A DNA stretch of 64,000 nt from Platycnemis pennipes (GCA_933228895.1 OW121847.1:940001-1004000); one strand, 5' to 3'. Positions 19,723 to 30,308 are shown, numbered from the stretch's first letter. Program-made: numbers and translations. The notes: generated by a model not told the origin, from the sequence alone.

Positions 19723-21606
19723 GCATGGAAAAAAGTACTCTTGGAGTTGATGCTTGAGGCTGGTGCTGAAGAAAGGACATTGGCGATAAATAACGGGGAC
19801 GTGACTTCTACTGGGGTCCCGTTTACCTCTATTATAGCGGATGGTGGGTGGTCCCATAGAAGCCATGGACACAGATATGCGGCAAACTCAGGGGTTGTAT
19901 GCATCGTTGGATACAGGACGAAGAAACTAATCTATCTGGATGTTCGAAACAAATACTGCAGCATGTGCCAGGTTTTAAGTAAGCGCGGAGAGCCAATGAC
20001 ACACGAAAGTTGCTTCCGGAACTGGATTGGATCATCAAGTGGCATGGAAGCTGACATGGTTGTTCAGGCATTTAGATGCAGCGAGGAAATGCATGGCTTG
20101 CAATACCATTTCCTCATAGGCGATGGCGATTCGAGTGTTTTTAAAAAGGTGCGTGAATCCGTTCCATATGGAAGATGGGTCAAGAAAATTGAGTGTGCTA
20201 ATCACGCGGTTAAATGCTATACAAAATCCCTCTTCAAAATTCTGGATGAACACCCTGAATTGAAACCAGTTCTAACAAAAAACCAAATTATGAGACTGAA
20301 AAGATCGGCACGAGGTGCAATTTTTCATAACGCCAAGGAAAAATGTGGCTGCGACTCACTAGTTGAGGATCTAAAAAACGGGCCACTTCACGTATTCAAC
20401 AGCCACTCAAATTGCAAAGCATATTACTGCAATGATCAGGAGAGAAAGAAAAAGATGTTTAACGACAAGGAGATGGTTGCCCTGGAAAGGGTCAATGAAT
20501 CATTGAAACCCTTGATACGGAAATCAAATATGCTAGCCACGAATGACACGAGTAATCTGGCGGAGAATTTTATGTCACTAGTGGCTAAGTTTGTGGGAGG
20601 CAAGCAAGTGAACCGCGGAAAAAGGGGTTCGTATTCTCATCGTGTGCAGGGCGCAGGGCTTGATTTTCAGCTGGGACCAATGTGGCATTATTCTGCGTGG
20701 AAAAGGATATGTGGAAGAAGCCCTTTCAAAAGTATGCACAGACTTGGCGAGCGAAGGCTGAAACGCTTACAGTCGGCTAGGAAGTGCCTTGTAAAAGGGC
20801 CAAAGAGGAAAGTTAGGGGAAGTTACGAGGCAGAAGAAACGAAGGATTATGGAGAGTTCTGTCAGAAATTGGACATGGACGAAGACGAAATGGAAGTAGG
20901 AATCAAAGAACTGATGAAGAAGCTGGTGGTTGATGAGGGGTCAATAGAAGCTTTAGAGAGAGAGACTCGAGGCCAAACCGAATGTGAGAAGTGGTTTGAC
21001 GAAAGACGAAATAGATTAACGTCGTCAAATTTTGGTGTTATTTGTAGGAGAAGGAAAAATTGTAAATGGGCACCACTCGTGAAAAGACTGTTGTATGCGG
21101 AACCATTTGAAAATGAGGCAATGAGGTATGGTACCCTAAATGAGCGTCATGCGATTAAGAACTATGAAGAGTTAACTGGTAGCAAAGTGTTTCCCTGTGG
21201 CCTTTTTGTGGATCCCGAACACTGTTTCCTTGCAGCCTCGCCTGATGGAAAAACTAGTGATGGGGGCATTATTGAGGTGAAATGTCCAAAGTCATCGGAA
21301 CATATGACTTTACAGCAGGCAGCTGAGGAAATAAAGTGTTTTTGTTTGGATAAGGACCTTAAACTCAAGAAAAATCATAACTATTATTATCAAATTCAGG
21401 GACAATTGCATGTTTCCCGATATTCCTTCTGTGATTTGATAGTGTGGACTCCTATGGACTGCAATATCCAAAGAATCTTCCGGGCTGACGAATTCTGGAA
21501 GAATCACATGGAAAACAAATTACTGTACTTTTATAAGAATGCCATGCTTCCTGAAATAATTGACCCCAGAATTTGCAGATCTATGGATATAAGAGAACCG
21601 AAATAA
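19723..21606 (+). CDS. Mutator-like DDE transposase fused to a YqaJ/lambda-exonuclease-like nuclease
   Basis: Long uninterrupted exon. Numbering from TTG at 19741 (codon 1): the transposase part has IIADGGWSHRSHGHRY (D34), FLIGDGDSSVFKK (D128/D130) and SNLAENFMSLVAKF (E275), a plausible DDE triad, plus Cys pairs CSMCQ and KCGCD. After a charged, partly helical linker (about 340-410) comes a YqaJ/PD-(D/E)xK domain: RLTSSNFG, MRYGTLNERHA, AASPDGK (D502), GIIEVKCPKS (E512-x-K514) and YYYQIQGQLHVSRYSFCDL. That is the lambda Exo-type active site. The stop TAA at 21604 overlaps AATAAA (21602-21607), a possible poly(A) signal. Transposase-plus-YqaJ proteins occur in other arthropod genomes as uncharacterised proteins; the reaction is inferred. 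A second copy of the nuclease end lies at 28.6 kb, so the gene is repeated and probably mobile. Confidence 0.8.
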   Translation, partial: AWKKVLLELMLEAGAEERTLAINNGDVTSTGVPFTSIIADGGWSHRSHGHRYAANSGVVCIVGYRTKKLIYLDVRNKYCSMCQVLSKRGEPMTHESCFRNWIGSSSGMEADMVVQAFRCSEEMHGLQYHFLIGDGDSSVFKKVRESVPYGRWVKKIECANHAVKCYTKSLFKILDEHPELKPVLTKNQIMRLKRSARGAIFHNAKEKCGCDSLVEDLKNGPLHVFNSHSNCKAYYCNDQERKKKMFNDKEMVALERVNESLKPLIRKSNMLATNDTSNLAENFMSLVAKFVGGKQVNRGKRGSYSHRVQGAGLDFQLGPMWHYSAWKRICGRSPFKSMHRLGERRLKRLQSARKCLVKGPKRKVRGSYEAEETKDYGEFCQKLDMDEDEMEVGIKELMKKLVVDEGSIEALERETRGQTECEKWFDERRNRLTSSNFGVICRRRKNCKWAPLVKRLLYAEPFENEAMRYGTLNERHAIKNYEELTGSKVFPCGLFVDPEHCFLAASPDGKTSDGGIIEVKCPKSSEHMTLQQAAEEIKCFCLDKDLKLKKNHNYYYQIQGQLHVSRYSFCDLIVWTPMDCNIQRIFRADEFWKNHMENKLLYFYKNAMLPEIIDPRICRSMDIREPK

Positions 21607-21646
21607 AAGTTTGAACAGCATTTAAGTACATTTATTACCGTAAAAT

Positions 21647-21853
21647 GGGGTGACTTTGTGACAAGTTTTGCACGTTTTCACTCGTACCCTGATCAATTTT
21701 TCACATAAACTGAAACGGGTGACGTCATAAGATAGCTTCAACCTTCCTTTACAAGATTATGTCTTCAAAAAATCTGTATTTTTAATATGAACGGCTATAT
21801 AAAGGGAAAACGCTGTCACAAAGTCACCCCACCCTGTGGGGTGACTTTGTGAC
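21647..21853. repeat. Short inverted-repeat element (MITE-like) with GGGGTGACTTTGTGAC ends
   Basis: GGGGTGACTTTGTGAC occurs at 21647-21662, its exact reverse complement at 21815-21830, and again directly at 21838-21853. The first two bound a ~185-bp unit; the third suggests a second, truncated neighbour. Non-coding. Could be the 3' terminal region of the gene just upstream, but no matching upstream end was found. Confidence 0.7.
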
Positions 21854-22429
21854 AACATTGTTTTTGGGTTACAATGTACGGGAAAAAAATAATATCACAA
21901 TTTCGTACAATCAAAAAGTATATTTACTTAATGTACAAGTGTTTTATGCTTTGGCAAAGCTACTACATTTTTGCGAGCGATGAGAAGAGAGCTCCCTAAT
22001 CGAGATTTTTCACCTCAAAGAATCCTCGCTTTCCTACCGGTCTTGGGGGGTCGAGAGCTTACAAAACTTCTTCCTTAGCATATAGAATAGCGTCTTCTAT
22101 AGTACCTAGTACCATTTTGAGTACATAGTGTTTCACATATCACCGCAATGTATTGGGTGGACTTTTCGAAGAAAGTACTTTGAGCATTCGCAGGACACCG
22201 TTTTTCGGGAGGAGACGGGCGGAAGGTAGCGCACACTACACCGTCCGCATACGCCAAATATTCTCGACCAAGAATTCCGGGCGGAGCGGACGGTGGCGGA
22301 CGGAAGCGGAACGGATAAGTATGCGCCAACTTTTAGAATAACATGCATTTCAGTTGATCACGTATTTTTGGAGGGAGGAAGCGGACGGAGGCGGACGGAC
22401 AAGTGTGCGCCGGCCTTGCGGGTAATTTT
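21854..22429. repeat. Non-coding segment with GGCGGACGG-rich block
   Basis: 22190-22430 is GC-rich and repeats GGCGGACGG / GCGGACGGA motifs three or more times, with two related pieces (about 22265-22330 and 22375-22425) each ending in TGCGCC. It looks like the subterminal part of a small DNA transposon. No gene is seen in the AT-rich part before it. Confidence 0.4.
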
Positions 22430-23140
22430 GATACAATGCCACTGTATGTACAGGACTGTCTGTCTGCTAGCTCATATGATGGCATAGCTAATCTATTTGC
22501 AAAGTATTTCTCAACTGTGTATTTAAAACATGACAACTCTTCTCTGCAAAACTACCATATACAAACTGATATCAGTGTCTCATTTCTAACATTCCCAGCA
22601 GAAGATATTAAAACTAAATTACTGAAACTTGAACTAAAAAAAGTCTGTGGTCCTGATAAAATTCCTCCCATATTACTGAGTATGTTTCTTGAACCATTAC
22701 TTTATCCTCTTTATATCCTGTTAAACAAATCCCTCTCTACAGGGATCTTTCCTGATGTACTCAAATATACTTATATAGTCCCAATTCACAAACAGGGAAA
22801 TAGGAATAATATGACTAACTATCGCCCAATCGCGAAGCTATCAATTATTGCTTGAATCACTGGTTGTTGATAAACTAACTCCCATTTTACGCACGATTAT
22901 AATCCCTGAACAGCATGGTTTCAATAAAGGTAGATCAACACTCACAAACCTTATGATCATACGCAAATATCTAATTGATAACAAGGAAAAAGGCTTACAA
23001 ACAGATGTAATATATACAGATTTTTATAAGGCTTTTGATACTGTAAGTCATAAGCTTCTTCTAAACAAGTTAGATTCATTAGGATTTGGTGGAAGTTTAC
23101 TTCGCTGGACGGAAAGTTACTTGTCCAACCTTGTTGTGAA
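22430..23140 (+). pseudogene. Jockey/CR1-like LINE reverse-transcriptase fragment
   Basis: The first frame has KKVCGPDKIPPILL, IFPDVLKYTYIVPIHKQG and NYRPIAKLSIIA, the N-terminal RT blocks of LINEs (GPDgIP, NYRPIS). At about 22850 one base shifts the frame to LESLVVDKL, QHGFNKGRSTLTNLM and VIYTDFYKAFDTVSHKLLLN, the catalytic block with the first aspartate (TDFYKAFD). It is cut off at SYLSN (about 23130), before the second RT motif (xADD). Non-functional; a different LINE from the one at 15.7 kb. Confidence 0.85.
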
Positions 23141-23829
23141 AACCAATGCATCAACGAGCCGATCGCAGGCTTTCCCGGCGTACGCTGGAAGTGAAGGCGG
23201 GTGCTCCACCGGGTCAAATCGCTGCCTTCGAGGGGAAGTGCGGGAGGTCGATTGCAACAAGGAGCATCGTGTCAGCCCGAAAAATCTGCGATAGCCGAGC
23301 ATAGACGAAGACCGTGCCATACAATGGGATCAGGTGAAAGTCCTTTGCCGAGATAACCATTACTGGGAGACGAAGGAAGCAACCGAAATCGAGGACAATG
23401 CCATCAACAGATATGCCTCTCTCAGCAATGCGTCGAAACCCATATTGAGGAGGATCCGATCGGCTAGAAAAAGCCGACGGACCAATCACAAGGCACCTGA
23501 CTCCTCGGCGAGGGGTTTATATACAGGCCATTTGACCCGGTGGAGCACCCGAACAGCCTTCACTTCCATCCACGAGCCACTGCTTTTATCCACCATCGCG
23601 TGTTCCTCAGAGAGCGCACGTAAATTCCTCAGTGGAACAAATGCTCTCGGCGATGTATACTGGAGTGCCTGCATCTCCGAGTGCCAGAATAATAAGTCGC
23701 TACGGCCACGCTTCCGAAGCAATAGACCGTTAGCACCAGGTCGGTTAGCAAGCAAGCGACCCACCGCGTGTGCACAAGTTCCTCAGTCGCAAGATGGCGG
23801 CGAACCACGGTCGTAGATAAGAGAACCAA
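23141..23829. repeat. Composite repeat with inverted GGTGCTCCACCGGGTCAAAT motif
   Basis: GGTGCTCCACCGGGTCAAAT at about 23200 is present in reverse at about 23529-23548. The core CCACCGGGTCAAA occurs again in both arms of the hairpin at 27.4-27.6 kb. Between, a forward frame contains DNHYWETKEATEIE, resembling the short C-terminal motif seen after GIY-YIG domains of Penelope-related retroelements. I take this as debris of a retroelement 3' end; family not resolved. Confidence 0.4.
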
Positions 23830-25879
23830 TCTTCCATTTTGCTACGAGTGATTTCATTGGATGGGACTCAGTACTGCTGGTTACGAGGTCTTAGGTCACT
23901 AACTTGTTTGTAAGCGGAAACTAAAAAAAATCATTAAACAAGATCATTCATTAATTCTCATTTAGATAACTCATGGGTATGTGGAATAATGTCTATAAAA
24001 TTTTGAAGATCTTGTATATCCTCATGAAATCACACAACGAGGCCAATGTTTGACCCAAGCCTTCCCATGCCACGATTAGGAATTTCAGAACGGCGTTTTA
24101 ATATTCCTCCAAGAGCAGATGCTTGATAACTTTGCATGTACAGTGTGGTTGTATAAGGCTTATGTCGTGAAAAGCATAGTATTCCGGAATGAAATAATTT
24201 CACTAATTTTGATGTAATGCTTTTCGCGTCAGCAAAAACTGCTAACCTGTGGAAGTGATCAAAGTGATTTAAATTATGAAATCGAACTTCAGTAATTTCC
24301 TCACAACAGTACCTTCTGAATGATAAGAGGCAATAGTTCCATCAATTTCTACCGGCTTTCAAAATATCTGGGAAACGTGCGAAATACTAATGAAAATTGC
24401 CGCGGTTGAAAATTAACGTTTGGTATCAAATAAATCAGCTAACTACGAGGATCATTAATATTGGCGTCATTTCGTGTCAAAAGTAAAGCATAAAGGGCCA
24501 TGTTTTTAATCGTCCACATCGTGCCAGGGCTCCCCATCTAGGAGACCCGGCTTCTACCCGGGAGGGGGTTCACCCACCAGAGGTTTCCCGCCCGGCCGGG
24601 ACGACTACCTGCTTGGCGTCTCACAGTTTTCTTATAAAAGTCTCAGAACTGGTCCACGTCTTACAGTTTCCTCATGAGCATCCCAGGAAACGAAAGGTCG
24701 AGGCTAGCCACGAAAAATTTGTCTCATTAAGTGTCACATTTCTCTAAGATTTCTCTCACAAAAACTACGTTTCTCATTAATTTCTGAGGGACTTCCCACA
24801 AATGCCTCACAAATATTTTCACTAGGGTTATGTTGCTTACATCTGTCAACTGCGTGAAAATATAACATTTTACTTCAGAGAACGGAGTTTCCCGCGCGCA
24901 ATATTTTGCTTTCATCTATACAACGTAAATGATTATTGTATATGGTTTAAACGATTATTGTAATGTTTATTACGTAACATTGCAAGAAGTTTTAGAGAAG
25001 CTTAAGGATATGGCAGCAGAAATAGCACTAAAGATAAAAGTATAAAATGTTATTTAAACTTCAACGACTGGGGTGATGAAGATATTTTTTAAATATTGTA
25101 GTTGATTGCTTTAGAAGGAATTAAATATAATAATGGAGAATATAATACGGTGGCAGTGTATTAGCAGCGAGGAGTTAAATACAATGTTCCCCGCAATGGT
25201 TGAAACATACGGGAGACAAGCTCTGGCTAAGGGTTTTTCCCTCTCTTCGTCGGTCTTTTCCGGGGCCAAATGTCCTTCTTCGGGGGCCTGTCTTTTTCTG
25301 GATGGTGGGAGCCCAAGGTCCGGATACCTCAGGGCTCCGCGCAGGCAAGCGCTCGACGTGAAGGCTGGCGGTGGGAGAGGCGAGCCTAGCAGAGCGATTG
25401 ACGATGGAGGGGGGAGAGGGGAAGCCCGGGGTCGGGGAAACCGAGGGTATGGGAATTCGACGGTGCGGTGGGGGCCATAGAGTTTTCGGAGGGCTAGACT
25501 ACAATTCGAAAGCCGCAACATGCGTATTCTACTGTCCTACCTAATCGTCGCTATGACAGATATAACGGCTGTAGTCGACTGACTGCTCATGCTGGTGGCA
25601 GGATCCCAATTCATCTAATGAACTGAAGCCTTGTTTGCGATGGAGGTTTCCGCTGGACGTAGAGAATAGTTGACTCAACTGCTTTATGAATTTTCCACCA
25701 AGTCGTTTCATGTCAGGACTTTGCCTGCCACCCTGCAGGCGTCTTCAGGTCAAGAAGAAGCTAGCAGGATACATATCAAAATACTGTCCTGAGCATGGAT
25801 CGACGCGGCGTAAGACGTTTAAATCAGTTGAACCAACCTCATGTGATTTAGGCGCTCATGAAGATTCATATTTATTTGA
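23830..25879. other. Unassigned spacer
   Basis: No gene recognised. 25200-25480 is GC-rich and gives overlapping ORFs on both strands that are composition artefacts (Pro/Ser/Gly-rich, no motif). The rest is AT-rich without clear repeats. Confidence 0.4.
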
Positions 25880-26151
25880 CATGGTGTCTACTAATATATG
25901 AAAAAGAAATTCAAGACTTTTTCAGGACTTTTCAAGACAAAAATTTTAAAATTCCAGACCAAAATGGCTAACTTCTTAATGTGTCATCGTGACGGTCAAT
26001 AGTTCAATGCCCAGTCCCGTCCAATTTTTCACTTGGAATTGGCCATCTTATTATATCCTCATTATTAAAAGTACAAGCACAGCACCTTATCTACTTCTTT
26101 CATGATTAAACTCCTACTATAAATTAAAACGCCGTATACTCGAAATAGACT

Positions 26152-27065
26152 GTACCGGGACATTCACGGCTGTTTTTGAAGAATGCACGACGGCACGCAA
26201 CACAGCGATGCAGGATCCCTAATAATTGGTATTTTGGATTTAAAAATGTTCAATTTATATGATATTTGGTCTATATAGGACTTCGAGGTCGCTAAAATAT
26301 GAATTTAGATTCAAAACTTTTGAAACTAATTTTTTTGCAAAGCGTTTTGCAATTTTTTTTACTTAAATTAACTCTTATTTTAAACATCACGCTTAATGTG
26401 AACAAATATACATTTCCTCAGTCACTGAATGCTAATTTGATGTTCATATTTTCGCTAATTACTTTTTTCACAAAAGTATTAGCGATATTTTTATCAAGTA
26501 CTTGGATTTACACAAACTTAAAATTCTCGTTTCATTAAAAATCATAGCAGAAAGGTTTTCGCGATCTCTGAACACGAATTTGATGCTAATAGTTTCACAA
26601 ATTAATTATTTTGCAAAAATATAAAAGTGAAATAAAAAAAAAATTCTTCATTTTTGAACAAGAAATTATGTGAAAAAATAATTTTGCAAATTATATTTGC
26701 AATATATTAATATACAGTTAAATAGCACTCATTTTCAGTTTCAAAACCTATTTTTCAGAACAAGAATCGAGGCAATACACGTTATATTAGAGAGAATTGA
26801 AGGTGAAGCTGTGCCTGCTCCTTTTCAAATGATGCACTTGTTACCAGTGCAATATTTTATCTTATCTACTAGAGGAGTAGCAACAGCGATATGTCCTTAC
26901 TTAAGATGGTTTTGAATTCATCAATCGGTGCATCCAACGTGTATACACAAAAACCCTATATAGAAAGTTTTTCTAGACTCATAAATACCAAGTATTAGGG
27001 ATCCTGCATCACTGTGCGCCGTACACGGCGGTCGGGTTCGCACCGTCCCGTGTGAAAGGAGCCTT
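26152..27065. repeat. Nested inverted-repeat element
   Basis: GATGCAGGATCCCTAATAATTGGTATTT at about 26210-26237 is matched in reverse at about 26978-27005 with one change. The flanking parts (CGGGACATTCACGGCTG on the left, CACACGGGACGGTGCG in reverse on the right) are weaker matches. The interior is very AT-rich with no gene, although it has ORFs rich in Phe, Ile, Leu and Asn that look like composition effects. Confidence 0.5.
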
Positions 27066-27395
27066 TGAATGAAATGATGTCCGTCGCCAGTCCAACCAAA
27101 GGCACCTCTTGAGAACACACCAACTCGAAGACTGACGAACCAACTGAACTCGAGCTGGCGAATGCAGAGTTCTCCAGTAAAAACGAACGATTTTGTTGCA
27201 AACTCGCACATGCCGACAGATGAACTAGACTTTCCGGCGGCTTTCGAGCTAGCGAGCTCGCAATCAGATGAATAACAAAGACATTCCACCGCACTAGCTG
27301 GCAAATGGCGAGTTCTCCAGTATATCATCCAGGAGCCAATGACATATTCGTCGTCGGCGGCGGCACGTATGGCGTCGTCGGCGACAACGTAATAT

Positions 27396-27600
27396 AATGA
27401 GTGAAAGTTTCTCGGGTCTTCCACCGGGTCAAAGGCTCCATCTCTGCCGACGTTTCGGGAAACGACTCGTTTTCCATCTTCAGGGCTGTGAGCCAGGGAC
27501 ATCTTCACAGCCCTGAAGATGGAAAACGAGTCGTTTTCGGAAACGTCGGCAGAGATGGAGCCTTTGACCCGGTGGAAGGCCCGAGAAACTTTCACTCATC
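27396..27600. repeat. Near-perfect 97-bp inverted repeat (hairpin) with CTGAAGA...GAAA motif
   Basis: The left arm (27396-27492) and right arm (27505-27600) are reverse complements with only about four mismatches around a ~12-base loop. Each arm carries CTGAAGA, a short hairpin (GAAAACG-AGT-CGTTTTC on the right arm), then GAAAC. That order resembles the hammerhead ribozyme core (CUGANGA, stem II, GAAA), but an extra base after CTGAAGA breaks the fit. The CCACCGGGTCAAA motif links it to the repeat at 23.2-23.5 kb. Confidence 0.8.
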
Positions 27601-28641
27601 TAATCCGCCGGGAAAACACCAAATGGTAATATAATGTTTTTAATTTCCAGGGGCTGATCTCTGTTCTTTCACGGAGACGTTATGCTTGCGTATAAAACCA
27701 ACACAATTCAATGGGAAATGCTAATAACAAAATGGCAAACGGTAAGCTTTACTGAATGGATGAGAGAAAGAAAACATTCTAATTCCACAGTAAAGGTAAT
27801 TAATCCCACCCGATTATGATGATGCGCAGCATAGAAACTTAGGAAGCGATGGTTTAAATATTATATTTCTAGTGGAATTTAATCGAGTTACACCCTCAGG
27901 GGCATGGCAAAACGCAAAATGTCACAATCGTACTAGAGTACGATCTATGGATCGCCTGAATCTTTGGGAGCGTTGTAATAACCACGGTCAAGGAGATTCT
28001 TTCGAAATAGCATTCATGTGCAGGAGGGAAGTATACGATCTTCAACCTGCAACCGACCAAGCCGATTTGTCACTCGGGGGCATGCAGGAAACGGTGCCCA
28101 TGTCTAGTGCAATCGAACGACGAAAGTCACGAACTCACAAATACTGACCAGAGAGGTTTAAAATAACACCTCTTTGATAATGACAAATAAAGAAAAAGGG
28201 AAACAATATCTCATTTCGTAATGCTATGTCTGCCGTTCCAATTTTTATCCTGACGATTTGCAATCCACCATTTTTCCCGATTTTTGATTATTTTTCAGCG
28301 AATTCCCGACCTTTTCCAGATTTTTTCCCGACGTTAACAAATTCCCGACTTTTTCCCGGATTCCCGACTTTTCCCGACTGGTAGACACCCTGATTTGATG
28401 ACCTAACAACGACAAACTTTACCATTTACTTGCATTGTTCTGCTTCGTCTTGAAGTTTTTCAAATCTAGCATTCTACTAGCAGATTCAAACAAAAAATAC
28501 TCTGTCTACCCGGTAAGAATATGAAAGAATTGAGATGATAACTATCTATAGCACTTTCATACCGTATAGGGTGATTCTGTTTAGAGAAAACAATGGTATC
28601 TTTCAAATTTAAGAAGCAATAAATCATAGTGTTATGAATAT
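27601..28641. other. Unassigned interior
   Basis: No gene recognised. A 91-codon ORF at 27872-28147 has no motif I know. The last part (28250-28390) is the CCCGACTTTT-rich right end of the hAT-like element. Confidence 0.4.
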
Positions 28642-28971
28642 TCATACTACTGTAAGATAATTGGAACGGAAAGGATAGAGCCCGTCGAAATGATGTATTC
28701 CATTGAGTAGGTTATCATTGAAATATGCTGCAATTGGTTTCAAAAAATTATTAATTTTTTCTAAATTCAGTATCTCCGGCAGAAGGTGGTTCAAGTAAAA
28801 TGATTTTAACTTCTCCACCATTTGATTTTCCCAGAAATTCTCATCTCTCTGGATCTTTTCCACCATGAAACCATGTGGGGTCCAAATCATAAAGGTACAA
28901 TAATCCCTTTTATCTATGTTTAGTTGCCCTTGAACTTGGTAGAAATAATCGGACTTTCTGTTCAATTACAA
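28642..28971 (-). pseudogene. YqaJ-domain C-terminal fragment, second copy of the fusion gene family
   Basis: The reverse-strand frame reads SDYFYQVQGQLNIDKRDYCT, FMIWTPHGFMVEKI, RDENFWENQMVEKLKSFYLN and LLPEIL. These line up with YYYQIQGQLHVSRYSFCD, LIVWTPMDCNIQRI, FRADEFWKNHMENKLLYFYKN and MLPEI of the gene at 19.7-21.6 kb at clearly less than full identity, so it is a paralogue of the same family. It has lost everything upstream of the final helix of the nuclease, including the catalytic residues, and has a longer tail (about 35 residues). Confidence 0.8.
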
Positions 28972-29340
28972 ATTTCCCTCCCGAATATCGCAGTATTTTA
29001 TTTCAGACGAGAAAACACGAAACCACGCGAAGACAATGTCATGGAGGGCTCGTATGCCTAACTCTGTGGCATCACGTCGTCATTACTACATAGCTGAAGC
29101 CGGGAAAGAAGGGTCGCCTGAAAACCTCTGATGGATAGCGAGGGGGGGAGGTTCATTCAAACTAACGCATCTGTTACAATGCGCCAGTCAGCGCATTGCT
29201 TTACAATGCCTCTGTACTCGACGACATTGCGTCGTCAACACATCAGTCCCAGTGAATCGCGAGAAAAGGAGCCCAGGCACACCCTCAGCATGTACTGTAA
29301 CTATATATAACTTAGCAGTTTCCACTGCAATTTTACAATT
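28972..29340. other. Spacer before the Penelope-like cluster
   Basis: No gene recognised. The repeated pieces ACAATGCGCCAG / GCGCATTGCTTTACAATGC near 29175-29215 and GACGACATTGCGTCGTC (29220-29236, a perfect short palindrome) are the only structure seen. Confidence 0.4.
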
Positions 29341-29887
29341 GCGATGGGTTACTTCAGATCGCAATGTGGGGATCAATATCAATATATCCAACCTCAGAAG
29401 CATCCTAAACCACAATCCTTCGATTAATAAAACTCACCACACTGACCCCAGACAACCACCCGAGAAATGCGGAAGACCAAAATGTAAAACTTGCGACATC
29501 CTCCTCCCAATCACCAGTTTCTGCAGCCCCAGCACCAAAACCGTCTACCCAATAGAAGCTTCCGGCACATGCACGTCCACTAACGTTGTATATCTCTTAC
29601 AATGCAAGCACTGCCCTGCCTTCTACATAGGAGAATGCACCACCCCCCTATCCATCCGAATAAACAACCACAGAGTATCATGCAAACCAAACTCAGGCCT
29701 CACAAATTTTCCCGTTCCAACTCACGCACGGACACACAGCAAAAATTTCGACGATTGCTTCACAGTCTCAATAATACACAGACTACCACCCACGGCACCG
29801 AGCATAGAAGTACGCACAATAGAAATGTCTACAATCTGGATCTGGAGAGCATTCACCCCCCCCCCCGGCCTTAATATTATTCATTAA
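29341..29887 (+). pseudogene. Penelope-like element, C-terminal GIY-YIG endonuclease fragment (lineage 1)
   Basis: The frame has NLRSILNHNP, the cysteine cluster CGRPKCKTC, then NVVYLLQCKHCPAFYIGEC and TTPLSIRINNHRVSC, which is the GIY-YIG nuclease of Penelope-like retroelements, ending PGLNIIH before TAA. The same order is seen in the intact protein at 33.5-36.3 kb (CNRARCKTC, NVIYHLQCSLCPAFYIGQC), but the sequence is well diverged, so this is a different lineage. The reverse-transcriptase part is absent: 5' truncated, as is usual for these elements. The frame itself is open over the surviving part. Confidence 0.85.
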
Positions 29888-30277
29888 CCATATTCATTAG
29901 CATTATCATTAACATCATTCCCCTTCCTCCTTCACCTCACTCCTCTTCCTCTCTCCTGAGTTTCTTTCTCCCAACCCTCGACCACTCGTCCCAGACTCCC
30001 AAGGCGGGCGATAAGATAGTGGATACCCTATCATCTCCTGCCCTTCTCCCACCACTTACCCATCCCTCTCCCCACTGCCCACGCAACCGCACCTCGAAGG
30101 CGAGCTTACTGGGCAGCTGGGCAGTCTCATCTCAACGGCCTAGAAGACGGGTTGCAAAAAACCCGAAAATTAGCCAATGTAAGTGTGTTTCGTCTCTTTT
30201 TTGTGTGTTCCTGTCATCTCTCCGTCTATCTCCAAGACATTTATTGTACCGCCGTGCGGCCATCTTCATCCACTCAC

Positions 30278-30278
<1 letters not shown>
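29888..30278 (+). other. 3' untranslated region of Penelope-like lineage 1
   Basis: Pyrimidine-rich, C/T-run sequence after the GIY-YIG stop, resembling the 3' region of the cluster copies in composition but not in sequence. It includes the ribozyme-like motif at 30140-30168 and runs into a (TA)n tract. Confidence 0.55.
30140..30168 (+). ncRNA. Hammerhead-like motif (degenerate) in the Penelope-like 3' region
   Basis: CTAGAAGA, then C, a GGGTT/AACCC stem with a short A-rich loop, then GAAA. Compared with the hammerhead consensus CUGANGA-stem II-GAAA there is one extra A in the first box. Hammerhead motifs are known in Penelope-like elements, so homology is plausible; activity is doubtful. 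Confidence 0.3.

Positions 30279-30305
<27 letters not shown>
30279..30305. repeat. (TA)n microsatellite
   Basis: About 13 TA units between the lineage-1 copy and the reverse-oriented copy X. Similar tracts separate all other members of this cluster. Confidence 0.95.

Positions 30306-30308
<3 letters not shown>

Larger units (their letters stand above)
25880..28392. mobile_element. hAT-like inverted-repeat element with nested inserts
   Basis: The left end CATGGTGTCTACTA (25880) matches in reverse the right end TAGACACCCTG (to 28392), and ATTTGA lies outside both ends (25874-25879 and 28393-28398). CAGGGTGTCTAC-type ends followed by AAGACTTTT/CCCGACTTTT runs are common in hAT-type elements. 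The subterminal sequences differ between sides, so the two ends could come from related but separate elements. No transposase is visible. It contains the inverted repeats at 26152-27065 and the hairpin at 27396-27600. Confidence 0.5.

Noticed and set aside
19178..21606. Bacterial or phage contamination because of the YqaJ domain
   Set aside because: A GT-AG intron in phase, a Mutator-like domain typical of arthropods and arthropod transposons on both sides argue for a native eukaryotic sequence.
25111..25521. Opposing ORFs of 136 and 115 codons on both strands
   Set aside because: GC-rich local composition gives open frames on both strands; residues are Pro/Ser/Gly/Arg-rich with no domain.
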